Origin: Halorubellus salinus
GTDB taxonomy: Archaea > Halobacteriota > Halobacteria > Halobacteriales > Natrialbaceae
DNA: 64,000 nucleotides
Assembly (NCBI RefSeq): GCF_020567525.1
Contig: NZ_JAJCVI010000001.1
Span: 372,001 to 436,000 of the forward strand
Direction of reading: 5' to 3'
Every line of letters starts with the position of its first letter. Positions within the stretch are counted from its first letter, which is position 1. The position numbers and the translations under genes were made by a program. The notes beneath the pieces were generated by a model, which was not told the DNA's origin, ran no database searches, and worked only from the letters and a program-made list of their open reading frames with translations. Shown piece after piece: positions 8,873-17,291 of this stretch.

Positions 8873-9313
8873 TCAGATGAACGCGTCCGCCGAAATCTCT
8901 GCGTCCTCGGCGTCGACAGCATCAGCATCCCCGCTGAGGAGGGCGGTGACGATGTACGTCACGTCGACAGCGTCGCGGACGTAGTCCAGCAGACAGTCGA
9001 TGCGGTCGGTATCGAACGCCTCAAGCGAGTCCAACAGGAGGAACGGCACGTCATCGGCCACATCGTGTGCGACGTAGCCCACCAGCGCGACGACGAGCCC
9101 GACCAACGATCGTTCCGACTTGGAGAGCGTGCCGGGGTCGTCCTCGTCGACGACAGAACCATCCTGCTGGCGTCTCTTCACGACCAGCCGGAACTCGGAG
9201 AGCCCAGCCGGATGCTCGGTCGGTTCTCGCTCCAGATGGATTCCGGCGACCCCGGCGTAGTCGAGACGCTCGACGAGTTCCGTCATGTGTGTCGTCGCTA
9301 CGTCCTGTACGCG
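8873..9313 (-). pseudogene. C-terminal remnant of archaea-specific SMC-related protein
   Basis: About 145 residues align with the last 150 residues of the 653-residue protein at 33704-35665: MTELVERLDYAGVAGIHLER, then LSKSERSLVGLVVALVGYVAH and VPFLLLDSLEAFD. These are the ABC signature-like helix and Walker B region. The P-loop, coiled coils and zinc hook are missing, so it cannot be an active ATPase alone. The similarity begins near 9313, close to the start of the open frame. Together with the frameshifted nuclease this is a decaying second copy of the module. Confidence 0.75.
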
Positions 9314-9419
9314 TATTGACCACCACCTGTGAGTCATCGACAGAGTAATACTGGTCGCTCTTAGTCCACCCTCTATACCCTCCGAGACAACGATACTTCT
9401 CCGCTCAATTCGCCGCTGG

Positions 9420-9617
9420 ATGTTGCTAAGTGTGTTTCTGCTCGGAGTCGGAGTAATAACCGTCGCAGATATGGGTTATATGCTTACGAATTACCAAGAT
9501 GAGCTAATTTGGGCTATTTCCGGTGTTACTGGTGGGATAATCGCACTTGCCGCTGGCATTCAGTTTGTACGAACGTATATTCCCGACCCGGCGGACAATC
9601 GTCTATCAAAAAAGTAA
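9420..9617 (+). CDS. Small two-helix membrane protein
   Basis: A 65-residue protein with two hydrophobic helices (MLLSVFLLGVGVITVADMGY and ELIWAISGVTGGIIALAAGIQFV) and a short charged tail. No family is recognised. It lies just upstream of the SMC remnant on the opposite strand. The coding assignment rests on the clean two-helix pattern. Confidence 0.45.
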   Translation: MLLSVFLLGVGVITVADMGYMLTNYQDELIWAISGVTGGIIALAAGIQFVRTYIPDPADNRLSKK

Positions 9618-9798
9618 GCAAACAAGTCTCGAACGTGGAACGAGATGTGAACAGCCTGGATCTACCGATTCGACCGTTCTCAATACACTCTCCGTTAAAT
9701 ATTCCTCGGATAGGATGATTAAGACCTTCGTCAGCCGGGGTTCCGCGTTCGCCGGCGTCTACACTGACGTGAAAGGATAACAAGGAGAAAAGTGAAGG

Positions 9799-9972
9799 TC
9801 AATCGCAAGCCGCAACGGTCGAACCCTCGTTCTGCACGCAACCACCAGCATCACGATCGAAGTCGTCCAGTCGCGTCTGATTCTCGCTAATCGCCTCCCC
9901 GACTACCTCGCCTTCGAGGCGGTCGCGGGCTACACCAGGACGTGCTCCGTGGGTTCGCGCTCTCCGCGCCAC
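9799..9972 (-). CDS. Possible small acidic protein
   Basis: The frame ends with an acidic haloarchaeal-looking stretch (LEGEVVGEAISENQTRLDDF, ending STVAACD). It could begin at a GTG near 9972, overlapping the preceding gene by about 43 nt. It may be the last gene of the overlapping operon or the tail of a degraded gene. No family is recognised. Confidence 0.3.
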   Translation of the reverse strand: MARRARTHGARPGVARDRLEGEVVGEAISENQTRLDDFDRDAGGCVQNEGSTVAACD

Positions 9973-10100
9973 GGCACCCACGGTTCTCCTTCCTCCGAGC
10001 GATGCAGGCAGTACTCCAAGTGACCGTCGAGCTGCTTTGGGTGGGTTCGGACGAGACGGAAGTGCTCGTCGATCTTGACGAGGAAGGTTCGTTCAAACAT
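9930..10100 (-). CDS. Small hypothetical protein (56 aa)
   Basis: Begins MFERTFLVKIDEHFRLVRTH and ends GEREPTEHVLV. Its ATG overlaps the last eight bases of the upstream gene (stop at 10093), a translational-coupling arrangement. His/Arg/Trp-rich composition may mean nucleic-acid contact, but no domain is recognised. It is one of a chain of overlapping minus-strand genes from 11760 down to here. Confidence 0.55.
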   Translation of the reverse strand: MFERTFLVKIDEHFRLVRTHPKQLDGHLEYCLHRSEEGEPWVPWRGEREPTEHVLV

Positions 10101-10425
10101 CCCGATTACCCATCGTGAGCGGCTCGAATCCGTCTCGGATCACCTCACAATCCACGTGATGTGTGAGGCGAACCAACGCCTTGTGTACGTCTCGGATGTC
10201 TCCAGCGAAAGCAGTGTCGTGGGACGCCATCCCAGGTGCGTAGTCGATGACGACGAGACCAGCATCTCCAGCCGTGTAAAGGATGACGACAATCTCCCCG
10301 CCACGGACATCGATCTGACTGTGAGGCGTCGTTCGCGTTAACTTCGACTCGCCGGCGAACTCGGCGAGCGGCTGGCACTCGTCCAGGCTCTCGGCGAGCA
10401 TCACCTCCACGTCACTCACTGTCAT
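10093..10425 (-). CDS. Hypothetical protein in overlapping operon
   Basis: A 110-residue protein (MTVSDVEVMLAESLDECQPL, then GGEIVVILYTAGDAGLVVID, ending TMGNRDV). The start at 10425 overlaps the end of the upstream gene by 14 nt (ATGACAGTGAGTGA). The longer open frame upstream is Arg/Pro-rich and out of phase with the neighbour's real frame, so it is not coding. Alternating hydrophobic strands suggest a compact alpha/beta fold. Family not recognised. Confidence 0.65.
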   Translation of the reverse strand: MTVSDVEVMLAESLDECQPLAEFAGESKLTRTTPHSQIDVRGGEIVVILYTAGDAGLVVIDYAPGMASHDTAFAGDIRDVHKALVRLTHHVDCEVIRDGFEPLTMGNRDV

Positions 10426-10822
10426 CACCGGCCTTCTCGGCCTCCTTGGCCTCCTCGGCGAACGCGTACCAGTCGTCAACCGCGGCGAGGTAGGTCTCGT
10501 GGACGGCCTGGGTACAATCGAACGCGTCCTCGGGCGACGCCGTAACGATGCGCATATCGAGTTCCGCAACCACGTCTTCCTCACATTCACGTCTGATCGA
10601 GACCTGGTGCCCGCCTCGGTCGCTGTACGTCGCCGTCGCCTTCAGGTAGTACTTCTCAGTGCCGTCGTCGCGCCCCGAGAACCGCATCAATACCGACATC
10701 CGTCGCTCGCCATCGGGGGCGTCCAAGCGACGAATGCAGAAGTCCTCGACGTATGCTTCGGTCTGCTTGTAGATGTCCTTCGTCTGGTTCTGTTCTGTCG
10801 ATTTCGTCTCTTCATCGTACAT
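10412..10822 (-). CDS. Hypothetical acidic protein
   Basis: From the ATG at 10822 (MYDEETKSTEQNQTKDIYKQ) the protein is 136 residues; a start at 10867 is also open. A central segment (MSVLMRFSGRDDGTEKYYLK) suggests beta strands and the end is Ala/Glu-rich helix. It overlaps the next gene, so coupling is expected. No family is recognised. This type of gene is common on haloarchaeal plasmids and proviruses (family-level knowledge, not shown here). Confidence 0.65.
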   Translation of the reverse strand: MYDEETKSTEQNQTKDIYKQTEAYVEDFCIRRLDAPDGERRMSVLMRFSGRDDGTEKYYLKATATYSDRGGHQVSIRRECEEDVVAELDMRIVTASPEDAFDCTQAVHETYLAAVDDWYAFAEEAKEAEKAGDDSE

Positions 10823-10939
10823 TGTGTTTCTGTCTTGGTTGGCGTCATCACCTCCTTCTCCACGCATCCCGAGTCGTCAAATCCCGCTCCCGCCTGCGAC
10901 GGCGAGTCTGCGTTCAGCGGGCGTGGATGGTTGGCGTGT

Positions 10940-11221
10940 TCAGTACGGATGGCAGGACAGTTCGTCCGGGTCTACGTCTCCGACTCGTGCCTCTACGAAC
11001 AGGTCTTCCCAGTCCTCATCGTCAAGATTCACGTAGACGATACTGCCGTCGACCATCGTGTGTCGGCTATTGTCGATGAGATTAACAGCTTTCTCGGCGT
11101 CCACGACGGCGACGAAGACGCTATTGGACTTCGTGTTCCCGACTGCATAGCAACAGTTCTCGTACCCATCCGCGTCCTCCGGGCAAATGTAGAGATGCGG
11201 CGTGACGATCTCACCCCTCAT
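10940..11221 (-). CDS. Hypothetical protein (93 aa)
   Basis: MRGEIVTPHLYICPEDADGY onward, with NSVFVAVVDAEKAVNLIDNS. The ATG at 11221 overlaps the TGA of the upstream gene in an ATGA arrangement. A few Cys residues are present but no regular zinc motif. Function unknown. Confidence 0.65.
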   Translation of the reverse strand: MRGEIVTPHLYICPEDADGYENCCYAVGNTKSNSVFVAVVDAEKAVNLIDNSRHTMVDGSIVYVNLDDEDWEDLFVEARVGDVDPDELSCHPY

Positions 11222-11760
11222 TCTGTATCACCATTCTTGAGGACGACTACCGGGTAGGAGACTGGGTAACTGCTCCCCGACTCGTCCGCCTGCTTCATCA
11301 GTTGTAAGAGGGCCTTTCGGAGGCGGTCGCGATAGTGTTCCGCCACCACCGATTTGGAGACTTCCAGTTCGTCGAAGTCCTCGTCGTACGCCTCGGCGTC
11401 AGAGGTGGCGGCGTCATAGTCGCCGAACTCGTTCTTCAGCAGGTCTTGGAAGGCGTTGTAGTAGTGTTCACTCACATCGACGGCGTACTCCTCACACTCG
11501 TACCGAATGCTGTTCTCCGAGGTGTGAATCTTGCCAGTCTCGTAGTCTCCCGCCGCCTCACGTAGCATCTCTTCGTGAGGGAAGGCCCGTCCAATGACGT
11601 AGAGCGCACGACGGAGATCAGTTTCGAGAACGTCCCATTCGAGGGCGATTCGGCCGGTGTCGTCGAAGATGTCGAGGTACCGGAATCCAGTCGCGTCGTC
11701 GTTCAGGCGGTTCTGTTCGGCTATCTGTTCGGTATCGAAGTCTGTGTCTGGTTCTGCCAT
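11218..11760 (-). CDS. Hypothetical acidic protein, first gene of operon
   Basis: A 180-residue acidic, mostly helical protein (MAEPDTDFDTEQIAEQNRLN at the start, YPVSYPVVVLKNGDTE at the end) that heads the run 11760 to about 9800. The following gene starts inside its stop codon. No family is recognised. The operon resembles a second run at 21007-22126 in layout (small, acidic, end-to-start overlaps), though obvious sequence similarity between them was not seen. Confidence 0.65.
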   Translation of the reverse strand: MAEPDTDFDTEQIAEQNRLNDDATGFRYLDIFDDTGRIALEWDVLETDLRRALYVIGRAFPHEEMLREAAGDYETGKIHTSENSIRYECEEYAVDVSEHYYNAFQDLLKNEFGDYDAATSDAEAYDEDFDELEVSKSVVAEHYRDRLRKALLQLMKQADESGSSYPVSYPVVVLKNGDTE

Positions 11761-12320
11761 AGATTCTCGTGTCGTGTGTGGTGTTTTGCGATTAGTACTG
11801 TGGCATCACCTCCATCTGCAGCGTCATCATCGTCTCAAACCGCGTCCCGCTATGATACGAGTCTACATTCACGCGGTGGGTTTGCTGTTGAGGCGTTGCG
11901 ATTGGATAAGGATTCGCGACCAGGGCTGCTCAGGTTCCACCCATTCGGCGAGTCACACGCCTCTCGGCTGGAAGGTGGTGGCGTGCTTCCCCCGAGAGAG
12001 GGGCGCAGAGCGAAGGTCTCCATCCATCGTGGTTTCAGCGCCCTTGTAGTCGCCTTGAGCCTCGAAACACCCCACGTCAATGAGGAAGCAGTCGAGGGCT
12101 GTTCACCGCCATACTTCCGAGAACTGCACTCGGAAGCGGTCAGGTACTGTCACGTTCGTTGGATCACTCCGATGTTGGTTTGAGTTCGTCCGTGTGTTCC
12201 CTTTCTGTTTTCACTCTGGGGTAGGGGAGGGGGATAGTTACGTTTTCAATTGAAGTCCACTCTCGCGGAGAGTAAAGCCACTCAGACGCCTAAATACGGT
12301 TTCTCACCCTGCCGAGACGG
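11761..12320. other. 560-bp region without a convincing gene
   Basis: Open frames exist but have Arg/Ser/Pro-rich, shadow-like composition. Part of 11930-12110 recalls decayed 3' ends of haloarchaeal IS200/IS605 (TnpB) elements, but this cannot be supported firmly. The start of the minus-strand operon at 11760 must have its promoter here. Confidence 0.4.
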
Positions 12321-12442
12321 ACACGTGAAACATATGAAATCAGGTGTAACATATGAAACAGGGTGTAGACGGAATCGCAGGACGGCAGAACACGTGAAAC
12401 ACGGTGGGGGTGGGGGTTTATTACAAACAGAACATATGAAGC
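12321..12442 (+). repeat. Five iteron-like direct repeats, consensus ACAYRTGAAAY
   Basis: Copies are ACACGTGAAAC (12321), ACATATGAAAT (12330), ACATATGAAAC (12349), ACACGTGAAAC (12390) and ACATATGAAGC (12432). All are in the same orientation. The last two intervals are 41 and 42 bp, about four helical turns. A G-rich run (12404-12417) separates copies 4 and 5. Such arrays bind replication initiators or repressors; no initiator gene is adjacent, so the role is inferred. Confidence 0.55.
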
Positions 12443-12488
12443 GTACCCCATTGTTCCCCATCCGGATGGGCAGCACGCGTGCCGGCAT

Positions 12489-12809
12489 TCAAGTGAAAAG
12501 TCGCATTAAGACTTTGTGTAGGGTGAGTCCCCTTGGGAAGGACTCGCCACGGTTGGTCACGGGAGGGACACAGCCCGCCTTGGGAACGGGTTTCAGGACT
12601 CCACTTCTCCGTTTTCCACTATCTGCATCAATCTCTTGCTCAGAGAACCCCACACGCGCATTCAAGCACTTCACCGAACAGTATTCATCACTCGTCTGTC
12701 CACCACCACCATGGAGCGGAGTTACCTGCTCGTAGCGCGTGTCCCGGTCGCCGATAACCACCCCACAGTGCTCACAATCCAGACCATTCGCCGACACACG
12801 TCCCGACAA
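12489..12809 (-). CDS. Small zinc-finger protein (CxxC...CxxxC)
   Basis: The N-terminal half contains LDCEHCGVVIGDRDTRYEQV and then EYCSVKCLNARVGF, a treble-clef-like four-Cys site spaced as in haloarchaeal small zinc-finger proteins. A stop precedes the TTG at 12809; a GTG at 12797 is an alternative start. The last 35 residues are less protein-like, so the functional part is the finger. It reads away from the upstream operon and ends beside the iteron-like repeats, which may be coincidence. Confidence 0.55.
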   Translation of the reverse strand: MSGRVSANGLDCEHCGVVIGDRDTRYEQVTPLHGGGGQTSDEYCSVKCLNARVGFSEQEIDADSGKRRSGVLKPVPKAGCVPPVTNRGESFPRGLTLHKVLMRLFT

Positions 12810-13068
12810 TCAGTCTTCTCCTCGTGGTGGAAGTGGCCGCGCAGGTTCAGTTAAGACATCGATCGAGGCGAACCAGTATGCGCTACGACCAAATGCCTCC
12901 AGAACACCGTCGCGACGCTCTCGACCGGGTGCAGTCGGTCGGTGGGTAGCCTATTCGACGCGCTCAATTCGCTACTCTGGGTGCTCGCTTCCGTCGTCCG
13001 TCGCCCATCATGCCACTAACCAATCGTCGTCCTCCTGAATGGTCACGCGTCTGCGTGAGGACGCGGAA

Positions 13069-13350
13069 CTATTCTGCCGGTTCGTAGTCGATGGTGACCG
13101 GCGCTAGGTACTTGTCTAATTTTAGCTTCACCGGCCTCATTTCGACCTCACTCTTGACCTGCTCCCGACGGAAGTAGAACGCGGCCTCCGTGGGCGTGGG
13201 GTCGAGGGGTTGGTACATCGGTTCCTCGCGGACGATCTCCGAGAGTTCCGTGACCTGCTCATCTGACCACTCTTCGAGAACGCGTTCGTGCGCCGTGACT
13301 AGCTTCTTGTCTACTCTGTTCTTCTCTGCTACCTCGTAGGCTTTCGCCAC
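13069..13350 (-). CDS. Hypothetical protein (93 aa)
   Basis: A charged, helical protein (MAKAYEVAEKNRVDKKLVTA to APVTIDYEPAE). It lies about 100 bp downstream of the gene split by the transposon-like unit and on the same strand, so it may once have been in that operon. No family recognised. Confidence 0.6.
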   Translation of the reverse strand: MAKAYEVAEKNRVDKKLVTAHERVLEEWSDEQVTELSEIVREEPMYQPLDPTPTEAAFYFRREQVKSEVEMRPVKLKLDKYLAPVTIDYEPAE

Positions 13351-13454
13351 ACCATCCTTTGAGGAGTTTTGCGGATAAATGGACTGTCTCGGGGGTGAGG
13401 CTCACCAAAACAGCATATGCGAAACTTGAGGTTATTCGGAATCGTGCCCCAGAA

Positions 13455-13836
13455 CTAACTCCGCACGCCGATCGATCTCATCCCTGTCGTACTTGCCACA
13501 AGCAGCAGCACTCGCATAATCCTCGACCTCGCTGGCGGACGGCCCGCCGTGGGAGGAACGGATGGCACACCCAGGACGTCCGCCACCTCGTCTGGGTCGT
13601 CGTGCAAGACTGCGCTGCTCATCGCTAGCCGGAACACGTGGTCGTCGTCAGCATCCACGCTGGGTACGTCATAGGTCGGTTCCTCGTGGTCTATCTCCGA
13701 TATGCGAACACCTGGCCCAACACCCTGCACGGTTAGCGACGCCAGTACGTCTCGCCGCTCCGTCTCGTCGCCCATACCTGCACGATGTTCGCCGTCGCAA
13801 CATCGGTCGGGGTAGCGGCAGTTGGCATGCACAGGG
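13455..13836 (-). pseudogene. 3' part of gene split by the 13837-17280 insertion
   Basis: Residues VHANCRYPDRCCDGEHRAGM continue into MGDETERRDVLASLTVQGVG and end GMRSIGVRS. The missing N-terminus (MFEDVKCGVFISDF... ending EPAITP) lies at 17281-17374 on the far side of the insertion, in the correct frame once one copy of the 11-bp duplication is removed. The original protein would be about 154 residues. A truncated product could still start at the ATG at 13775 (MGDETER). The Cys cluster at the junction hints at metal binding. Family unknown. Confidence 0.7.
13826..13836. repeat. 11-bp target-site duplication, left copy (CATGCACAGGG)
   Basis: Identical to 17281-17291 and flush with the inverted terminal repeat beginning at 13837. 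Confidence 0.8.
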
Positions 13837-14015
13837 AGGGTGTCATAGAGCTGTTCTCACACCCACGAACAGCATAGCTCGATTCGTTAGAGACAGGCGA
13901 AATACGTAACGCGACAGGTCGTGATACCCTCAGAGCTTGTCAGAAACTGCCCGCGAGATACAGAGGATTCACTCAGCGCCCCGTCCATGTTCGTCTCACA
14001 CCACCATCGGTCGCA

Positions 14016-14750
14016 TCACTCCTCACGAAGGGACGCGGACGCCTCACGGCCACCTGCGCGGAGTAGGAGGGCGCCGAGAGCGACGAACCAGACGATCTGG
14101 GTGAGCCCGAAGATGCCACCGCCGATCTCACCGAGTGCTGGAATCGCCGAGAGGATGCCTGCAATCCCGACCACGAGCCCGAAGTAGTTCACAAGTCGGT
14201 GGAGAACCCGCGCTCGCAGCGCGGCGACGCTCACGAGCAGCGTCCAGAGCCCGCCGATAATCTCGTTACCGCCGCCTAACCCGTCGATGACCGGGCTAAC
14301 TGCCAGCCAGACCGTAGTCGCCTGCGTCGGGTCGGTACTGTAGAGGTCGACGACGACGCCCGTCGCGAGGGTGGCAATCATCCCGCTGGCAATAACGAGA
14401 CCAGCCCAGATGAGGCCAAATGCGGTCGTCGCTCGCATCAGCATCGGTGCGTCGGCTTTGATATGCTCGTGGAGCGCCAGAACGAGCGCCACCAGAACGA
14501 TACCGAAGACCACGTAGATGAGGAGATACATCGCGTACAGACTCGTCTCGTTCGCGGAGAACAACTCGACCTGTTCGAGCGCCCCGCTGACGCTCGCGAA
14601 GTCGAGGATGACGAGGAAGTACGCGATGCCGGCCACGTAGATGCCCGCTTCGATGAGCGCGGCCAGACCTCCGACACGCAGGTAGTTCCACTTACGCACA
14701 CCGGTCGGCCGCTCTATACTTTCGACTGCTTGGTTAGTAGACGATGCCAT
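14016..14750 (-). CDS. Six-helix integral membrane protein (DUF4386-like)
   Basis: A 244-residue protein with about six membrane helices (starting near YLRVGGLAALIEAGIYVAGI) and the spacing seen in DUF4386-family proteins. A polar N-terminus precedes the first helix. Within the transposon-like unit it is on the opposite strand from the second DUF4386 protein. Function unknown; membrane cargo of an element may alter envelope properties (inference). Confidence 0.7.
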   Translation of the reverse strand: MASSTNQAVESIERPTGVRKWNYLRVGGLAALIEAGIYVAGIAYFLVILDFASVSGALEQVELFSANETSLYAMYLLIYVVFGIVLVALVLALHEHIKADAPMLMRATTAFGLIWAGLVIASGMIATLATGVVVDLYSTDPTQATTVWLAVSPVIDGLGGGNEIIGGLWTLLVSVAALRARVLHRLVNYFGLVVGIAGILSAIPALGEIGGGIFGLTQIVWFVALGALLLRAGGREASASLREE

Positions 14751-14923
14751 TGTTTATCGCTGCTGTTAGGTTAGCCGTCTGAGGAGATAGCCTGTACTAA
14801 AGGTTTACTCATCCGTTACTCAGACTCTCTTCGTCTTTGTGGAGGGGATAGTATACGCTCGTCACCGACTTGACGGCAGGTAGAGACTATGTCACTCTCA
14901 ATTAATCGCGACAGGGCAGCGGA

Positions 14924-15502
14924 CTACGTGAGTGGATTTCGACCCAGCATCGTTGCAATGCCGACGAGCGCACGCAAGGGCGGTCGCTGCACCAACCACG
15001 GTACGCCTGCGAGACGCACGTCCGCACGGTAGTGAGAGAGGACTGCCGCTACCGCGAATAGAACCGGTTGCCCCCCTGCACCAGCCTCGTAGAGCGCCCG
15101 AATTGCGGCTTCGAACTCGCCGGGCCGGCGGAGCGTTGTCCGAACGACGAGGGTGTCGTCGCCGCGGTTTCGGATGCTGTGGGCCTCTCCGGGTGCGATG
15201 GTCAGCGATTCTCCGGGAAGCAGGACGTGGGAGCCACCGCGAACCGTCACGTCGGCTCGACCCGCCATCACCTTCGAGCGTGCCTCCGACCGTGGGTGCA
15301 GACGGGCGGGCCCGCTGTCGGTTTCCGGCGGAAGGACGCCGTCCATCATCAAGTACGCCCCCTGTTCATCAACACCGCGTTCGAGGAACGTGATGGACGC
15401 CCCTGTCGACAGGTCTTCGATAGTATTCGGGTAGGCACCTGCGTCGGTTCTCGGGGGACGACCCGATCCCGCCAGCAGATGCTCGTCCGATCGTGAATTC
15501 AT
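14924..15502 (-). CDS. Cupin-domain protein
   Basis: A 192-residue protein whose middle fits a cupin barrel: ARLHPRSEARSKVMAGRADVTVRGG followed by LLPGESLTIAPGEAHSIRNRGDDTLVV. The second motif retains PxG and His. The first motif has only one His (LHPRSEA), so metal binding may be weak. The C-terminal 60 residues are hydrophobic-aromatic and outside the barrel. Small-molecule binding or an enzymatic role cannot be decided. It is on the same strand as the six-helix protein, about 170 bp before it, as cargo of the unit. Confidence 0.75.
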   Translation of the reverse strand: MNSRSDEHLLAGSGRPPRTDAGAYPNTIEDLSTGASITFLERGVDEQGAYLMMDGVLPPETDSGPARLHPRSEARSKVMAGRADVTVRGGSHVLLPGESLTIAPGEAHSIRNRGDDTLVVRTTLRRPGEFEAAIRALYEAGAGGQPVLFAVAAVLSHYRADVRLAGVPWLVQRPPLRALVGIATMLGRNPLT

Positions 15503-15758
15503 TCGTTATAATACAACTCAGATGGCACTAAGCATTCCGCACGCTCCGTTCGATAACCGAGTCCGCGGGCCTTCTGCCGCCCCCATCTGTTCGGCACAGC
15601 GGCGCGTCCGACTGGGGACGTTCTGCTGGGGTGTATCGCACCACACCCGCACGTAAGAAGTACAGCCGATACGGTCGAACGGATTGTGTTCTTGGGCATC
15701 AGGGGCACTCGGAGGGTCTGGAGAGAGGGTTATGCTGGTTGGATACCTCTAGAAATGC

Positions 15759-16556
15759 ATGGCTGGAGCAGCTGTTACCCCAGATCAGGAGCGGAGCATA
15801 GAGTATCATCGGCCGTCCACGACGGAGACGTCCGTCGGGCGAGCGAGCGTGATCGCTGGACTCGCACTCTTGTCGATGACCGTCCTCGCTGTGTTCGCTA
15901 ACTTTGTGGTGTTAGACGGACTCATCTCTCCGGGGGATGCTACTGCAACAGCGACCGCCGTCTTGGGCGACGAAGCCACGTTCCGACTCGGCGTCGCGAG
16001 CCTCTTCGCGGTCGCCGTACTCGATTTAATCGTTGCGTGGGCGTTGTACACCGTGTTCAAGCCGGTACACGCTGGTATCGCACTCCTCTCTGCGTGGTTT
16101 AGAGCCGTCTTCGCTGGCATCTTCATCGTCGCGATCAGTCAGCTCATGAGCGTCCCACAGCTACTGGGTGCGACCGGGGCAGGATTCACCACGGAGCAAC
16201 AGTACGCACAGGCACTGCTGAGCATCGAGTCGTTTTACAATATATGGGACGGCGCACTGATTCTGGTGGGCCTCCATCTGATGTTGGTCGGCTATCTGCT
16301 GTACAAGTCCGACGCTGTTCGGTCGTACACCTCGGGCTACGTGCCAAAGGTATTGGGACTTCTCCTTGTTATCGCTGGGGCTGGCTACGTGGTGGATAGT
16401 TTCGGGCGGGTGCTGTTGGCTGGCTACACCTTCGAGGTCGCTGTGTTCACGTTCGTGGGTGAGGTTTTGCTGATTCTCTGGCTGCTCGTCTACGGGCGCC
16501 GAATCAGCCCCGCCGAGGATAGCGTGGACGACCAGTCAGTGTCCGTGATGACCTGA
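15759..16556 (+). CDS. DUF4386-family membrane protein
   Basis: A 265-residue protein with about seven membrane helices, including VIAGLALLSMTVLAVFANFV and LLLVIAGAGYVVDSFG, matching the DUF4386 layout: first helix, an extracellular loop with VVLDGLISPGDATATATAV, then paired helices. The family is of unknown function and often sits near stress or antibiotic-response genes in bacteria. It diverges from the cupin gene with about 255 bp between the starts, a plausible two-way promoter region. Confidence 0.8.
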   Translation: MAGAAVTPDQERSIEYHRPSTTETSVGRASVIAGLALLSMTVLAVFANFVVLDGLISPGDATATATAVLGDEATFRLGVASLFAVAVLDLIVAWALYTVFKPVHAGIALLSAWFRAVFAGIFIVAISQLMSVPQLLGATGAGFTTEQQYAQALLSIESFYNIWDGALILVGLHLMLVGYLLYKSDAVRSYTSGYVPKVLGLLLVIAGAGYVVDSFGRVLLAGYTFEVAVFTFVGEVLLILWLLVYGRRISPAEDSVDDQSVSVMT

Positions 16557-16889
16557 GACTGGAATTGACCGCAAGAGTGGTTATGGAAATCCGGAGCCTC
16601 ACGTGGGAATTCTTGAGCGGGTCAACCCGGGGAGGCGTACTGTCGCGGAGATGCCGCCGTTCGTAATCTACCGAGGAATGCATCTACCGCTGTATGACAC
16701 TGACTCTGTCATCTCGCCGAACCTACAAGCACTCTCTATTCAGCACGGTTGCCGGAACCCACCCGGATTCTGGCACAACCCACCCTGAGAAATGTAAAAG
16801 AGTGTATGAAGCAAGCCACTATTCTTTCATTCACGCCTGAGAGATGCATGGGAAGACAGGAAGCATGTGCAAATACGTCGTCCCGTAGC
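16557..16889. other. 333-bp gap without a convincing gene
   Basis: Only short, shadow-like frames are visible. It separates the DUF4386 gene from the glycine-zipper gene that converges on it. Confidence 0.4.
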
Positions 16890-17057
16890 CTACGCCTCCT
16901 GTTGATCCCACACGAGGCCGAGTGCGGCTCCGAGGGCCATCCCGACCCCGATTCCGAGACCGATATTATCTATGGCCACACCCACAACGACACCAAAAGT
17001 GAGGCCGACACCAACACCAAGCGCAACTCCCTGCCCCGTTGTTTCTGAGTCAGACAC
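16890..17057 (-). CDS. Glycine-zipper small membrane protein (55 aa)
   Basis: Starts at GTG 17057 (VSDSETTGQGVALGVGVGVG) and has two Gly/Val/Ala helices with GxGxG spacing (also IGLGIGVGMALGAALGLVWD). This glycine-zipper pattern is common in very small haloarchaeal membrane proteins of unknown role and promotes tight helix packing. It is the last gene inside the transposon-like unit on the right. Confidence 0.65.
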   Translation of the reverse strand: MSDSETTGQGVALGVGVGLTFGVVVGVAIDNIGLGIGVGMALGAALGLVWDQQEA

Positions 17058-17280
17058 GGTAGGGAAGAGAGTCTTGTCGTGGGTATATGCTTTTCTCCGC
17101 CACTCTCGTCCGTCGGGAGCAGTCTTCCGTGACCGGTACGAGCTGTGTATTCAGCATGGCTCTATGAACCTCGACCGAACCTGATAGAATCCTTGCCGGG
17201 ATATTCGCACGCCTACATAACGGCTGATTGGCCAAATCATGGGTGCAAACAATACCTTGTGAATCGTTCTATGACACCCT

Positions 17281-17291
17281 CATGCACAGGG
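17281..17291. repeat. 11-bp target-site duplication, right copy (CATGCACAGGG)
   Basis: Identical to 13826-13836 and flush with the right inverted end of the unit. Confidence 0.8.

Larger units (their letters stand above)
13837..17280. mobile_element. 3.44-kb transposase-less transposon-like unit
   Basis: The left end AGGGTGTCATAGA (13837-13849) and its exact inverse TCTATGACACCCT (17268-17280) bound the unit, flanked by exact 11-bp direct repeats. It carries a six-helix membrane protein, a cupin protein, a DUF4386 protein and a glycine-zipper protein, but no recognisable transposase, so it would need one in trans. A 10-11 bp duplication is characteristic of IS4-type ISH8 relatives in haloarchaea (recalled family knowledge). 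A further related end lies at 18856. The split host gene rejoins in frame when the unit is removed. Confidence 0.75.

Noticed and set aside
11850-12180. Possible TnpB/IS605 right end (PHVNEEAVEGCSPP-like translation)
   Set aside because: The similarity is only a vague memory of haloarchaeal TnpB tails. No catalytic residues, no TnpA and no boundaries are visible.
11575-12183. A 202-residue plus-strand open frame
   Set aside because: Its first half is antisense to the 11218-11760 gene and the remainder has low-quality composition.
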